The notes beneath the pieces are model-generated. The model was not told where the DNA came from. It ran no database searches and worked only from the letters and a program-made list of their open reading frames with translations. DNA of 64,000 nt from Fasciola hepatica (taxonomy: Eukaryota; Platyhelminthes; Trematoda; Plagiorchiida; Fasciolidae): assembly GCA_948099385.1 (NCBI GenBank), contig CANUEZ040000196.1, forward strand, positions 789,001 to 853,000. Reading direction: 5' to 3'. A program made the translations under genes and the position numbers. This document shows positions 26,481 through 41,715 of this stretch, in pieces (the stretch's first letter is position 1; the number at the start of each line of letters is the position of its first letter).

Positions 26481-29400
26481 GATTAGATTAGATCAGATTA
26501 GATTAGATTTGTATAATATGATTGATCATGCAGCTTGAACGCTCAACTGAGCATTGAAATCCATGGAAGCACTGTACAGCTGTTTCATCCTCTAAGGGAC
26601 TCGACTCATCAGCAGTGCACATCGACCGACAAACACGCGGGCACTCCAACAACCGGTGAACCATTGTGAATCGATCAAATTAACAACACAAGGCTATCCG
26701 GGATGGCTATCAACGCTTTGTTCAACATCTACACTACATCATATAGCACCCTTCCCAAACTCGCTTCAAATTTGAATGGTAAGAACCAGCTTCGCGCACA
26801 CCGATCGACTCCTATGATGGATGACTTCTCTGTAGGGGCCTAAGTACAACCAACGCATTCCCAAATGAAAAACCCAAACAGATTCCTTACTATGCATGCA
26901 ATTGATTAGTAGTACGAGATTAGATTAGATCAGATCAGATTAGATTTGTATAATATGATTGATCATTCAGCTTGAACGCTCAACTGAGCATTGAAATGCA
27001 TGGAAGCACTGTACAGCTGTTTCATCCTCTAAGGGACTCGACTCATCAGCAGTGCACATCGACCGAGCCCCCACGGGCACTCCAACAACCGGTGAACCAT
27101 TGTGAATTGAACAACTTAACAACACAAGACTATCCGCGATGACTATCAACGCTTTGTTCAACATCTACACTACATGATATGGCACTCTTCCCAAACTCGC
27201 TTCAAATTTGAATGGTAAGAACCAGCTTCGCGCACACCGATCCACTCCTATGATGGATGACTTCTCTGTAGGGGCCTAAGTACAACCAACGCATTCCCAA
27301 ATGAACAACCTACACAGCTTCCTTACTATGCATGCAATTGATTAATAGTAGGAGATTAGATTAGATCAGATTAGATTAGATTTGTATAATATGATTGATC
27401 ATGCAGCTTGAACGCTCAACTAAGCATTGGAATGGATGGAAGCACTGTACAGCTGTTTCATCCTCTAAGGGACTCGACTCATCAGCAGTGCACATCGACC
27501 GACAAACACACGGGCATTCCAACAACCGGTGAACCATTGTGAATCGAACAACTTAACAACACAAGGCTATCCGGGATGGCTCTCAACGCTTTGTTCAACA
27601 TCTACACTACATGATATAGCACCCTTCCCAAACTCGCTTTAAATTTGAATGGTAAGAACCAGCTTCGCGCACACCGATCGATTCCTATGATGGATGACTT
27701 CTCTGTAGGGGCCTAAGTACAACCAACGCATTCCCAAATGAACAACCTACACAGCTTCCTTACTATGCATGCAATTGATTAGTACTACGAGATTAGATCA
27801 GAAAAGATTAAATTTGTATAATATGATTGATCATGCAGCTTGAACGCTCAACTGAGCATTGAAATCCATGGAAGCACTGTACAGCTGTTTCATCCTCTAA
27901 GGGACTCGACTCATCAGCAGTGCACATCGACCGACAAACACGCGGGCACTCCAACAACCGGTGAACCATTGTGAATCGATCAAATTAACAACACAACGCT
28001 ATCCGGGATGGCTATCAACGCTTTGTTCAACATCTACACTACATCATTTAGCACCCTTCCCAAACTCGCTTCAAATTTGAATGGTAAGAACCAGCTTCGC
28101 GCACACCGATCGACTCCTATGATGGATGACTTCTCTGTACGGGCCTCAGTACAACCAACGCATTCCCAAATGAACAACCCAAACAGATTCCGTAATATGC
28201 ATGCAATTGATTAGTAGTACGAGATTAGATTAGATCAGATCAGATTAGATTTGTATAATATGATTGATCATTCAGCTTGAACGCTCAACTGAGCATTGAA
28301 ATGCATGGAAGCACTGTACAGCTGTTTCATCCTCTAAGGGACTCGACTCATCAGCAGTGCACATCGACCGAGCCCCCACGGGCACTCCAACAACCGGTGA
28401 ACCATTGTGAATCGAACAACTTAACAACACAAGACTATCCGCGATGACTATCAACGCTTTGTTCAACATCTACACTACATGATATGGCACTCTTCCCAAA
28501 CTCGCTTCAAATTTGAATGGTAAGAACCAGCTTCGCGCACACCGATCGACTCCTATGATGGATGACTTCTCTGTAGGGGCCTATGTACAACCAACGCATT
28601 CCCAAATGAACAACCTACACAGCTTCCTTACTATGCATGCAATTGATTAATAGTAGGAGATTAGATTAGATCAGATTAGATTAGATTTGTATAATATGAT
28701 CGATCATGCAGCTTGAACGCTCAACTAAGCATTGGAATGGATGGAAGCACTGTACAGCTGTTTCATCCTCTAAGGGACTCGACTCATCAGCAGTGCACAT
28801 CGACCGACAAACACACGGGCATTCCAACAACCGGTGAACCATTGTGAATCGAACAACTTAACAACACAAGGCTATCCGGGATGGCTCTCAACGCTTTGTT
28901 CAACATCTACACTACATGATATAGCACCCTTCCCAAACTCGCTTTAAATTTGAATGGTAAGAACCAGCTTCGCGCACACCGATCCACTCCTATGATGGAT
29001 GACTTCTCTGTAGGGGCCTAAGTACAACCAACGCATTCCCAAATGAACAACCTACACAGCTTCCTTACTATGCATGCAATTGATTAGTAGTACGAGATTA
29101 GATCAGAAAAGATTAAATTTGTATAATATGATTGATCATGCAGCTTGAACGCTCAACTGAGCATTGAAATCCATGGAAGCACTGTACAGCTGTTTCATCC
29201 TCTAAGGGACTCGACTCATCAGCAGTGCACATCGACCGAGCCCCCACTAACCATCCAACAACTGGTGAACCATTGTGAATCGAACAACTTAACAACACAA
29301 GGCTATCCGGGATGGCTCTCAACGCTTTGTTCAACATCTACACTACATGATATAGCACCCTTCCCAAACTCGCTTCAAATTTGAATGGTAAGAACCAGCT

Positions 29401-29520
29401 TCGCGCACACCGATCCACTCCTATGATGGATGACTTCTCTGTAGGGGCCTAAGTACAACCAACGCATTCCCAAATGAACAACCTACACAGCTTCCTTACT
29501 ATGCATGCAATTGTTTAGTA
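26481..29520 (+). repeat. Trimeric higher-order repeat, period 1305 bp
   Basis: Anchors are at 26535, 26972, 27408, then 27840, 28277, 28713, then 29145. Each position recurs exactly 1305 bp later. The first monomers share ACACGCGGGCAC. The second share CATTCAGC, GACTATCCGCGATGACTATC and GATATGGCACTC. The third share CTAAGCATTGGAATGG and CGGGCATTCC. The tracts before 27840 and 29145 share GAAAAGATTAAATTTG. The monomer at 29145 then switches to the P* patch, so the third copy is already a mosaic. Confidence 0.88.
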
Positions 29521-32500
29521 GTAGGACATTAGATCAGATTAGATTAGATTTGTATAATATGATTGATCATTCAGCTTGAACGCTCAACTGAGCATTGAAA
29601 TGCATGGAAGCACTGTACAGCTGTTTCATCCTCTAAGGGACTCGACTCATCAGCAGTGCACATCGACCGAGCCCCCACGGGCACTCCAACAACCGGTGAA
29701 CCATTGTGAATCGAACAACTTAACAACACAAGACTATCCGGGATGGCTATCAACGCTTTGTTCAACATCTTCACTACATGATATAGCACCGTTCCCAAAC
29801 TCGCTTCAAATTTGAATGGTAAGAACCAACTTCGCGTACACCGATCCACTCCTATGATGGATGACTTCTCTGTAGGGGCCTAAGTACAACCAACGCATTC
29901 CCAAATGAACAACCTACACAGCTTCCTTACTATGCATGCAATTGATTAGTAGTCCGAGATTAGATTAGATTAGATTAGATTAGATTGGATTTGTATAATA
30001 TGATTGATCATGCAGCTTGAACGCTCAACTGAGCATTGAAATCCATGGAAGCACTGTACAGCTGTTTCATCCTCTAAGGGACTCGACTCATCAGCAGTGC
30101 ACATCGACCGAGCCCCCACGGGCACTCCAACAACCGGTGAACCATTGTGAATCGAACAACTTAACAACACAAGACTATCCGGGATGGCTATCAACGCTTT
30201 GTTCAACATCTACACTACATGATATGGCTCTCTTCCCAAACTCGCTTCAAATTTGAATGGTAAGAACCAGCTTCGCGCACACCGATCGACTCCTATGATG
30301 GATGACTTCTCTGTAGGGGCCTATGTACAACCAACGCATTCCCAAATGAACAACCTACACAGCTTCCTTACTATGCATGTAATTGATTAGTAGTAGGAGA
30401 TAAGTTTAGATCAGATTAGATTACATTTGTATAATATGATTGATCATGCAGCTTGAACGCTCAACTGAGCATTGAAATGCATGGAAGCACTGTACAGCTG
30501 TTTCATCCTCTAAGGGACTCGACTCATCAGCAGTGCACATCGACCGACAAACACACGGGCACTCCAACAACCGGTGAACCATTGTGAGTCGAAAAACCTA
30601 ACAACACAAGGCTATCCGGGATGGCTATCAACGCTTTGTTCAACATCTACACTACATGATATAGCACCCTTCCCAAACTCGCTTCAAATTTGAATGGTAA
30701 GAACCAGCTTCGCGCACACCGATCCACTCCTATGATGGATGACTTCTCTGTAGGGGCCTAAGTACAACCAACGCATTCCCAAATGAACAACCTACACAGC
30801 TTCCTTACTATGCATGCAATTGATTAGAAGTAGGAGATTAGATTAGATCAGATTAGATTAGATTTGTATAATATGATTGATCATGCTGGTTGAACGCTCA
30901 ACTGAGCATTGAAATCCATGGAAGCACTGTACAGCTGTTTCATCCTCTAAGGGACTCGACTCATCAGCAGTGCACATCGACCGACAAACACACGGGCACT
31001 CCAACAACCGGTGAACCATTGTGAATCGAAAAACCTAACAACACAAGGCTATCCGGGATGGCTATCAACGCTTTGTTCAACATCTACACTACATGATATA
31101 GCACCCTTCCCAAACTCGCTTCAAATTTGAATGGTAATAACCAGCTTCGCGCACACCGATCGACTCCTATGATGGATGACTTCTCTGTAGGGGCCTAAGT
31201 ACAACCAACGCATTCCCAAATGAACAACCTACACAGCTTCCTTACTATGCATGCAATTGATTAGAAGTAGGAGATTAGATTAGATCAGATTAGATTAGAT
31301 TTGTATAATATGATTGATCATGCAGCTTGAACGCTCAACTGAGCATTGAAATCCATGGAAGCACTGTACAGCTGTTTCATCCTCTAAGGGACTCGACTCA
31401 TCAGCAGTGCACATCGACCGACAAACACACGGGCACTCCAACAACCGATGAACCATTGTGAATCGAACAACTTAACAACACAAGGCTATCCGGGATGGCT
31501 ATCAACGCTTTGTTCAACATCTACACTACATGATATAGCACCCTTCCCAAACTCGCTTTAAATTTGAATGGTAAGAACCAGCTTCGCGCACACCGATCCA
31601 CTCCTATGATGGATGACTACTCTGTAGGGGCCTAAGTACAACCAACGCATTCCCAAATGAACAACCTACACAGCTTCCTTACTATGCATGCAATTGATTA
31701 GTAGTACGAGATTAGATCAGATCAGATTAGTTTAGATTTGTATAATATGATTGATCATGCAGCTTGAACGCTCAACTGAGCATTGAAATCCATGGAAGCA
31801 CTGTACAGCTGTTTCATCCTCTAAGGGACTCGACTCATCAGCAGTGCACATCGACCGACAAACACACGGGCACTCCAACAACCGATGAACCATTGTGAAT
31901 CGAACAACTTAACAACACAAGGCTATCCGGGATGGCTATCAACGCTTTGTTCAACATCTACACTACATGATATAGCACCCTTCCCAAACTCGCTTCAAAT
32001 TTGAATGGTAAGAACCAGCTTCGCGCACACCTATCCACTCCTATGATGGATGACTTCTCTGTAGGGTCTAAGTACAACCAACGCATTCTTAAATGAAAAA
32101 CCCAAACAGATTGCTTAATATGCATGCAATTGATTAGTAGTACGAGATTAGATTAGATAAGATTAGATTTGTATAATATGATTGATCATGCAGCTTGAAC
32201 GCTCAACTGAGCATTGAAATCCATGGAAGCACTGTACAGCTGTTTCATCCTCAAAGGGACTCGACTCATCAGCAGTGCACATCGACCGAGCAACCACGGG
32301 CACTCCAAAAACCGGTGAACCATTGTGAATCGAACAACTTAACAACACAAGACTATCCGGGATGGCTATCAACGCTTTGTTCAACATCTACACTACATCA
32401 TATAGCACCCTTCCCAAACTCGCTTCAAATTTGAATGGTAAGAACCAACTTCGCGCACACCGATCCACTCCTATGATGGATGACTTCTCTGTAGGGGCCT

Positions 32501-32570
32501 AAGTACAACCAACGCATTCTTAAATGAAAAACCCAAACAGATTGCTTAATATGCATGCAATTGATTTGTA
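29521..32570 (+). repeat. Satellite mosaic, weak local period
   Basis: Anchors are at 29576, 30017, 30453, 30890, 31327, 31764 and 32195. Tails of the 30453 and 30890 monomers share GATTAGAAGTAGGAG. The 31327 and 31764 monomers share AACCGATGAACC, which abolishes the ACCGGT palindrome. The monomer at 30890 has ATGCTGGTTGAACG. The tails of the 31764 and 32195 monomers both carry CATTCTTAAATG with GATTGCTTAATATGC, a tail variant frequent from here to 44.3 kb. Confidence 0.8.
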
Positions 32571-35180
32571 GTACGAGATTAGATTAGATAAGATTAGATT
32601 TGTATAATATGATTGATCATGCAGCTTGAACGCTCAACTGAGCATTGAAATCCATGGAAGCACTGTACAGCTGTTTCATCCTCTAAGGGACTCGACTCAT
32701 CAGCAGTGCACATCGACCGACAAACACACGGGCACTCCAACAACCGATGAACCATTGTGAATCAAACAACTTAACAACACAAGGCTATCCGGGATGGCTA
32801 TCAACGCTTTGTTCAACATCTACACTACATGATATAGCACCCTTCCCAAACTCGCTTTAAATTTGAATGGTAAGAACCAGCTTCGCGCACACCGATCGAC
32901 TCCTATGATGGATGACTTCTCTGTAGGGGCCTATGTACAACCAACGCATTCCCAAATGAACAACCTACACAGCTTCCTTACTATGCATGCAATTGATTAG
33001 TAGTTCGAGATTAGATTAGATCAGATTAGATAAGATTTGTATAATATGATTGATCATGCAGCTTGAACGCTCAACTGAGCATTGAAATCCATGGAAGCAC
33101 TGTACAGCTGTTTCATCCTCTAAGGGACTCGACTCATCAGCAGAGCATATCGACCGAGCCCCCACGGGCACTCCAACAACCGGTGAACCATTGTGAATCG
33201 AAAAACCTAACAACACAAGGCTATCCGGGATGGCTATCAACGCTTTGTTCAACATCTACACTACATGATATAGCACCCTTCCCAAACTCGCTTCAAATTT
33301 GAATGGTAAGAACCAGCTTCGCGCACACCGATCCACTCCTATGATGGATGACTTCTCTGTAGGGGCCTAAGTACAACCAACGCATTCCCAAATGAACAAC
33401 CTACACAGCTTCCTTACTATGCATGCAATTGATTAGTAGTACGAGATTAGATTAGATCAGATTAGATTAGATTTGTATAATATGATTGATCATTCAGCTT
33501 GAACGCTCAACTGAGCATTGAAATCCATGGAAGCACTGTACAGCTGTTTCATCCTCTAAGGGACTCGACTCATCAGCCGTGCACATCGACCGAGCCCCCA
33601 GGGGCACTCCAACAACCGGTGAACCATTGTGAATCGAACAACTTAACAACACAAGGCTATGCGGGATGGCTATCAACGCTTTGTTCAACATCTACACTAC
33701 ATGATATAGCACCCTTCCCAAACTCGCTTCAAATTAAAATGGTAAGAAACAACTTCGCGCACACCGATCGACTCCTATGATGGATGACTTCTCTGTATTG
33801 GCCTAAGTACAACCAAAGCATTCTTAAATGAAAAACCCAAACAGATTGCTTAATATGCATGCAATTGATTAGTAGTACGAGATTAGATTAGATAAGATTA
33901 GATTTGTATAATATGATTGATCATGCAGCTTGAACGCTCAACTGAGCATTGAAATCCATGGAAGCACTGTACAGCTGTTTCATCCTCTAAGGGACTCGAC
34001 TCATCAGCAGTGCACATCGACCGACAAACACACGGGCACTCCAACAACCGATGAACCATTGTGAATCAAACAACTTAACAACACAAGGCTATCCGGGATG
34101 GCTATCAACGCTTTGTTCAACATCTACACTACATGATATAGCACCCTTCCCAAACTCGCTTCAAATTTGAATGGTAAGAACCAGCTTCGCGCACACCGAT
34201 CGACTCCTATGATGGATGACTTCTCTGTAGGGGCCTAAGTACAACCAACGCATTCCCAAATGAACAACCTACACAGCTTCCTTACTATGCATGCAATTGA
34301 TTAGTAGTACGAGATTAGATTAGATCAGATTAGATAAGATTTGTATAATATGATTGATCATGCAGCTTGAACGCTCAACTGAGCATTGAAATCCATGGAA
34401 GCACTGTACAGCTGTTTCATCCTCTAAGGGACTCGACTCATCAGCAGAGCATATCGACCGAGCAACCACGGGCACTCCAACAACCGGTGAACCATTGTGA
34501 ATCGAAAAACCTAACAACACAAGGCTATCCGGGATGGCTATCAACGCTTTGTTCAACATCTACACTACATGATATAGCACCCTTCCCAAACTCGCTTCAA
34601 ATTTGAATGGTAAGAACCAGCTTCGCGCACACCGATCCACTCCTATGATGGATGACTTCTCTGTAGGGGCCTAAGTACAACCAACGCATTCCCAAATGAA
34701 CAACCTACACAGCTTCCTTACTATGCATGCAATTGATTAGTAGTACGAGATTAGATTAGATCAGATTAGATTAGATTTGTATAATATGATTGATCATGCA
34801 GCTTGAACGCTCAACTGAGCATTGAAATCCATGGAAGCACTGTACAGCTGTTTCATCCTCTAAGGGACTCGACTCATCAGCAGTGCACATCGACCGAGCC
34901 CCCAGGGGCACTCCAACAACCGGTGAACCATTGTGAATCGAACAACTTAACAACACAAGGCTATGCGGGATGGCTATCAACGCTTTGTTCAACATCTACA
35001 CTACATGATATAGCACCCTTCCCAAACTCGCTTCAAATTAAAATGGTAAGAACCAACTTCGCGCACACCGATCGACTCCTATGATGGATGACTTCTCTGT
35101 ATTAGCCTAAGTACAACCAACGCATTCCTAAATGAAAAACCCAAACAGATTGCTTAATATGCATGCAATTGATTAGTAGT
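32571..35180 (+). repeat. Trimeric higher-order repeat, two copies, period 1304 bp
   Basis: Anchors are at 32626, 33063, 33499 and 33930, 34367, 34803. The first monomers share ACCGATGAACC and GAATCAAACAAC. The second share CAGAGCATATCGACC. The third share CCCCCAGGGGCACTCC, GGCTATGCGGG and CAAATTAAAATGG. The second monomers differ in class (P at 33063, N at 34367) although their flanks agree, which points to a short conversion at the class site. The third monomer at 33499 has CAGCCGTGCAC, which loses part of the GTGCAC context found at 34803. Confidence 0.88.
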
Positions 35181-38100
35181 ACGAGATTAGATCACATTAG
35201 ATTAGATTTGTATAATATGATTGATCATGCAGCTTGAACGCTCAACTGATCATTGAAATCCATGGAAGCACTGTACAGCTGTTTCATCCTCTAAGGGACT
35301 CGACTCATCAGCAGTGCACATCGACCGACAAACACACGGGCACTCCAACAACCGGTGAACCATTGTGAATCGAACAACTTAACAACACAAGACTATCCGG
35401 GATGGCTCTCAACGCTTTGTTCAACATCTACACTACATGATATAGCACCCTTCCCAAACTCGCTTCAAATTTGAATGGTAAGAACCAGCTTCGCGCACAC
35501 CGATCGACTCCTATGATGGATGACTTCTCTGTAGGGGCCTAAGTACAACCAACGCATTCCCAAATGAACAACCTACACAGCTTCCTTACTATGCATGCAA
35601 TCGATTAGTAGTACGAGATTAGATCAGATTAGATTAGATTTGTATAATATGATTGATCATGCAGCTTGAACGCTCAACTGAGCATTGAAATCCATGGAAG
35701 CACTGTACAGCTGTTTCATCCTCTAAGGGACTCGACTCATCAGCAGTGCACATCGACCGACAAACACACGGGCACTCCAACAACCGGTGAACCATTGTGA
35801 ATCGAACAACTTAACAACACAAGACTATCCGGGATGGCTATCAACGCTTTGTTCAACATCTACACTACATGATATGGCACCCTTCCCAAACTCGCTTCAA
35901 ATTTGAATGGTAAGAACCAGCTTCGCGCACACCGATCCACTCCTATGATGGATGACTTCTCTGTAGGGGCCTAAGTAAAACCAACGCATTCCCAAATGAA
36001 CAACCTACACAGCTTCCTTACTATGCATGCAATTGATTAGTAGTACGAGATTAGATCAGATCAGATTAGATTAGATTTGTATAATATGATTGATCATGCA
36101 GCTTGAACGCTCAACTGAGCATTGAAATCCATGGAAGCACTGTACAGCTGTTTCATCCTCTAAGGGACTCGACTCATCAGCAGTGCACATCGACCGACAA
36201 ACACACGGGCACTCCAACAACCGGTGAACCATTGTGAATCGAACAACTTAACAACACAAGACTATCCGCGATGGCTATCAACGCTTTGTTCAACATCTAC
36301 ACTACATGATATAGCACCCTTCCCAAACTCGCTTCAAATTTGAATGGTTAGAACCAGCTTCGCGCACACCGATCCACTCCTATGATGGATGACTTCGCTG
36401 TAGGGGCCTAAGTACAACCAACGCATTCCCAATTGAACAACCTACACAGCATCCTTACTATGCATGCAATTGATTAGTAGTACGAGATTAGATCAGATCA
36501 GATTAGATTAGATTTGTATAATATGATTGATCATGCAGCTTGAACGCTCAACTGAGCATTGAAATCCATGGAAGCACTGTACAGCTGTTTCATCCTCTAA
36601 GGGACTCGACTCATCAGCAGTGCACATCGACCGACAAACACACGGGCACTCCAACAACCGATGAACCATTGTGAATCAAACAACTTAACAACACAAGGCT
36701 ATCCGGGATGGCTATCAACGCTTTGTTCAACATCTACACTACATGATATAGCACCCTTCCCAAACTCGCTTCAAATTTGAATGGTAAGAACCAGCTTCGC
36801 GGGCACCGATCGACTCCTATGATGGATGACTTCTCTGTAGGGGCCTAAGTACAACCAACGCATTCCCAAATGAACAACCTACACAGCTTCCTTACTATGC
36901 ATGCAATTGATTAGTAGTACGAGATTAGATTAGATCAGATCAGATTAGATTTGTATAATATGATTGATCATGCAGGTTGAACGCTCAACTGAGCATTGAA
37001 AACCATGGAAGCACTGTACAGCTGTTTCATCCTCTAAGGGACTCGACTCATCAGCAGTGCACATCGACCGACAAACACACGGGCACTCCAACAACCGGTG
37101 AACCATTGTGAATCGAACAACTTAACAACACAAGACTATCCGCGATGGCTATCAACGCTTTGTTCAACATCTACACTACATCATATAGCACCCTTCCCAA
37201 ACTCGCTTCAAATTTGAATGGTAAGAACCAGCTTCGCGCACACCGATCCACTCCTATGATGGATGACTTCTCTGTTGGGGGCCTCAGTACAACCAACGCA
37301 TTCCCAAATGAACAACCTACACAGCTTCCTTACTATGCATGCAATTGATTAGTAGTACGAGATTAGATCAGATCAGATTAGATTAGATTTGTATAATATG
37401 ATTGATCATGCAGCTTGAACGCTCAACTGAGCATTGAAATCCATGGAAGCACTGTACAGCTGTTTCATCCTCTAAGGGACTCGACTCATCAGCAGAGCAT
37501 ATCGACCGAGCCCCCACGGGCACTCCAACAACCGGTGAACCATTGTGAATCGATCAAATTAACAACACAAGGCTATCCGGGATGGCTATCAACGCTTTGT
37601 TCAACATCTACACTACATGATATAGCACCCTTCCCAAACTCGCTTCAAATTTGAATGGTAAGAACCAGCTTCGCGCACACCGATCCACTCCTATGATGGA
37701 TGACTTCTCTGTAGGGGCCTCAGTACAACCAACGCATTCCCAAATGAACAACCTACACAGCATCCTTACTATGCATGCAATTGATTTGTAGTACGAGATT
37801 AGATTAGATCAGATTAGATTAGATTTGTATAATATGATTGATCATTCAGCTTGAAAGCTCAACTGAGCATTGAAATCCATGGAAGCACTGTACAGCTGTT
37901 TCATCCTCTAAGGGACTCGACTCATCAGCAGTGCACATCGACCGACAAACACACGGGCACTCCAACAACCGGTGAACCATTGTGAATCGAACAACTTAAC
38001 AACACAAGGCTATCCGCGATGGCTCTCAACGCTTCGTTCAACATCTACACTACATGATATGGCACCCTTCCCAAACTCGCTTCAAATTTGAATGGTAAGA

Positions 38101-41100
38101 ACCAGCTTCGCGCACACCGATCCACTCCTATGATGGATGACTTCTCTGTATTGGCCTAAGTACAACCAACGCATTCTTAAATGAAAAACCCAAACAGATT
38201 GCTTAATATGCATGCAATTGATTAGTAGTACGAGATTAGATTAGATAAGATTAGATTTGTATAATATGATTGATCATGCAGCTTGAACGCTCAACTGAGC
38301 ATTGAAATCCATGGAAGCACTGTACAGCTGTTTCATCCTCTAAGGGACTCGACTCATCAGCAGTGCTCATCGACCGACAAACACACGGGCACTCCAACAA
38401 CCGGTGAACCATTGTGAATCGAACAACTTAACAACACAAGACTATCCGGGATGGCTATCAACGCTTTGTTCAACATCTACACTACATGATATAGCACCCT
38501 TCCCAAACTCGCTTCAAATTTGAATGGTAAGAACCAGCTTCGCGCATACCGATCCACTCCTATGATGGATGACTTCTCTGTAGGGGCCTAAGTACAAACA
38601 ACGCATTCCCAAATGAACAACCTACACAGCTTCCTTGCTATGCATGCAATTGATTAGTAGTACGAGATCAGATTAGATCAGATTAGATTAGATTTGTATA
38701 ATATGATTGATCATGCAGCTTGAACGCTCAACTGAGCATTGAAATGCATGGAAGCACTGTACAGCTGTTTCATCCTCTAAGGGACTCGACTCATCAGCAG
38801 TGCTCATCGACCGAGCCCCCACGGGCACTCCAACAACCGGTGAACCATTGTGAATCGGACAACTTAACAACACAAGGCTATCCGGGATGGCTATCAACGC
38901 TTTGTTCAACATCTACACTACATGATATAGCACCGTTCCAAAACTCGCTTCAAATTTGAATGGTAAGAACCAGCTTCGCGCACACCGATCGACTCCTATG
39001 ATGGATGACTTCTCTGTAGGGGCCTAAGTACAACCAACGCATTCCCAAATGAACAACCTACACAGCTTCCTTACTATGCATGCAATTGATTAGTAGTACG
39101 AGATCAGATTAGATCAGATTAGATTAGATTTGTATAATATGATTGATTATGCAGGTTGAACGCTCAACTGAGCATTGAAATCCATGGAAGCACTGTACAG
39201 CTGTTTCATCCTCTAAGGGACTCGACTCATCAGCAGTGCACATCGACCGACAAACACACGGGCACTCCAACAACCGGTGAACCATTGTGAATCGAACAAC
39301 TTAACAACACAAGACTATCCGCGATGACTATCAACGCTTTGTTCAACATCTACACTACATGATATAGCACCCTTCCAAAACTCGCTTCAAATTTGAATGG
39401 TAAGAACCAGCTTCGCGCACACCGATCGACTCCTATGATGGATGACTTCTCTGTAGGGGCCTAAGTACAACCAACGCATTCCCAAATGAACAACCTACAC
39501 AGCATCCTTACTATGCATGCAATTGATTAGTAGTACGAGATTAGATTAGATTAGATTAGATTAGATTTGTATAATATGATTGATCATTCAGCTTGAAAGC
39601 TCAACTGAGCATTGAAATCCATGGAAGCACTGTACAGCTGTTTCATCCTCTAAGGGACTCGACTCATCAGCAGTGCACATCGACCGAGCCCCCACGGGCA
39701 CTCCAACAACCGGTGAACCATTGTGAATCGAACAACTTAACAACACAAGGCTATGCGGGATGGCTATCAACGCTTTGTTCAACATCTACACTACATGATA
39801 TGGCACTCTTCCCAAACTCGCTTCAAATTTGAATGGTAAGAACCAGCTTCGCGCACACCGATCCACTCCTATGATGGATGACTTCTCTGTAGGGGCCTAA
39901 GTACAACCAACGCATTCCCAAATGAACAACCTACACAGCCTCCTTACTATGCATGCAATTGATTAGTAGTACGAGATCAGATTAGATCAGATTAGATTAG
40001 ATTTTTATAATATGACTGATCATGCAGGTTGAACGCTCAACTGAGCATTGAAATCCATGGAAGCACTGTACAGCTGTTTCATCCTCTAAGGGACTCGACT
40101 CATCAGCAGTGCACATCGACCGACAAACACACGGGCACTCCAACAACCGGTGAACCATTGTGAATCGAAAAACCTAACAACACAAGGCTATCCGGGATGG
40201 CTATCAACGCTTTGTTCAACATCTACACTACATGATATAGCACCCTTCCCAAACTCGCTTCAAATTTGAATGGTAAGAACCAGCTTCGCGCACACCGATC
40301 CACTCCTATGATGGATGACTTCTCTGTAGGGGCCTCAGTACAACCAACGCATTCCCAAATGAACAACCTACACAGCATCCTTACTATGCATGCAATTGAT
40401 TAGTAGTACGAGATTAGATTAGATCAGATCAGATTAGATTTGTATAATATGATTGATCATTCGGCTTGAACGCTCAACTGAGCATTGAAATCCATGGAAG
40501 CACTGTACAGCTGTTTCATCCTCTAAGGGACTCGACTCATCAGCAGTGCACATCGACCGACAAACACACGGGCACTCCAACAACCGATGAACCATTGTGA
40601 ATCGAAAAACCTAACAACACAAGGCTATCCGGGATGGCTATCAACGCTTTGTTCAACATCTACACTACATGATATAGCACCCTTCCCAAACTCGCTTTAA
40701 ATTTGAATGGTAAGAACCAGCTTCGCGCACACCGATCCACTCCTATGATGGATGACTACTCTGTAGGGGCCTAAGTACAACCAACGCATTCCCAAATGAA
40801 CAACCTACACAGCTTCCTTACTATGCATGCAATTGATTAGTAGTACGAGATTAGATCAGATCAGATTAGATTAGATTTGTATAATATGATTGATCATGCA
40901 GCTTGAACGCTCAACTGAGCATTGAAATCCATGGAAGCACTGTACAGCTGTTTCATCCTCTAAGGGACTCGACTCATCAGCAGTGCACATCGACCGACAA
41001 ACACACGGGCACTCCAACAACCGGTGAACCATTGTGAATCGAACAACTTAACAACACAAGGCTATCCGGGATGGCTCTCAACGCTTTGTTCAACATCTAC

Positions 41101-41715
41101 ACTACATCATATAGCACCCTTCCCAAACTCGCTTCAAATTTGAATGGTAAGAACCAGCTTCGCGCACACCGATCCACTCCTATGATGGATGACTTCTCTG
41201 TTGGGGGCCTCAGTACAACCAACGCATTCCCAAATGAACAACCTACACAGCTTCCTTACTATGCATGCAATTGATTAGTAGTAGGAGATTAGATCAGATC
41301 AGATTAGATTAGATTTGTATAATATGATTGATCATGCAGCTTGAACGCTCAACTGAGCATTGAAATCCATGGAAGCACTGTACAGCTGTTTCATCCTCAA
41401 AGGGACTCGACTCATCAGCAGTGCACATCGACCGAGCCCCCACGGGCACTCCAACAACCGGTGAACCATTGTGAATCGAACAACTTAACAACACAAGACT
41501 ATCCGGGATGGCTATCAACGCTTTGTTCAACATCTACACTACATCATATAGCACCCTTCCCAAACTCGCTTCAAATTTGAATGGTAAGAACCAACTTCGC
41601 GCACACCGATCCACTCCTATGATGGATGACTTCTCTGTATTGGCCTAAGTACAACCAACGCATTCTTAAATGAAAAACCCAAACAGATTGCTTAATATGC
41701 ATGCAATTGATTAGT
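35181..41715 (+). repeat. Satellite mosaic with distant related copies
   Basis: Anchors are at 35234, 35666, 36103, 36540, 36977, 37415, 37851, 38283, 38720, 39156, 39593, 40029, 40466, 40903 and 41341. The 36977 and 40903 monomers share CTGTTGGGGGCCTCAG and are nine monomers apart. The 37851 and 39593 monomers share TTGAAAGCTCAAC. The 39156, 36977 and 40029 monomers share GCAGGTTGAACG. The monomer at 35234 has ATCACATTAG and CTGATCATTG, matched at 42640. I found no single dominant period over this stretch. Confidence 0.8.
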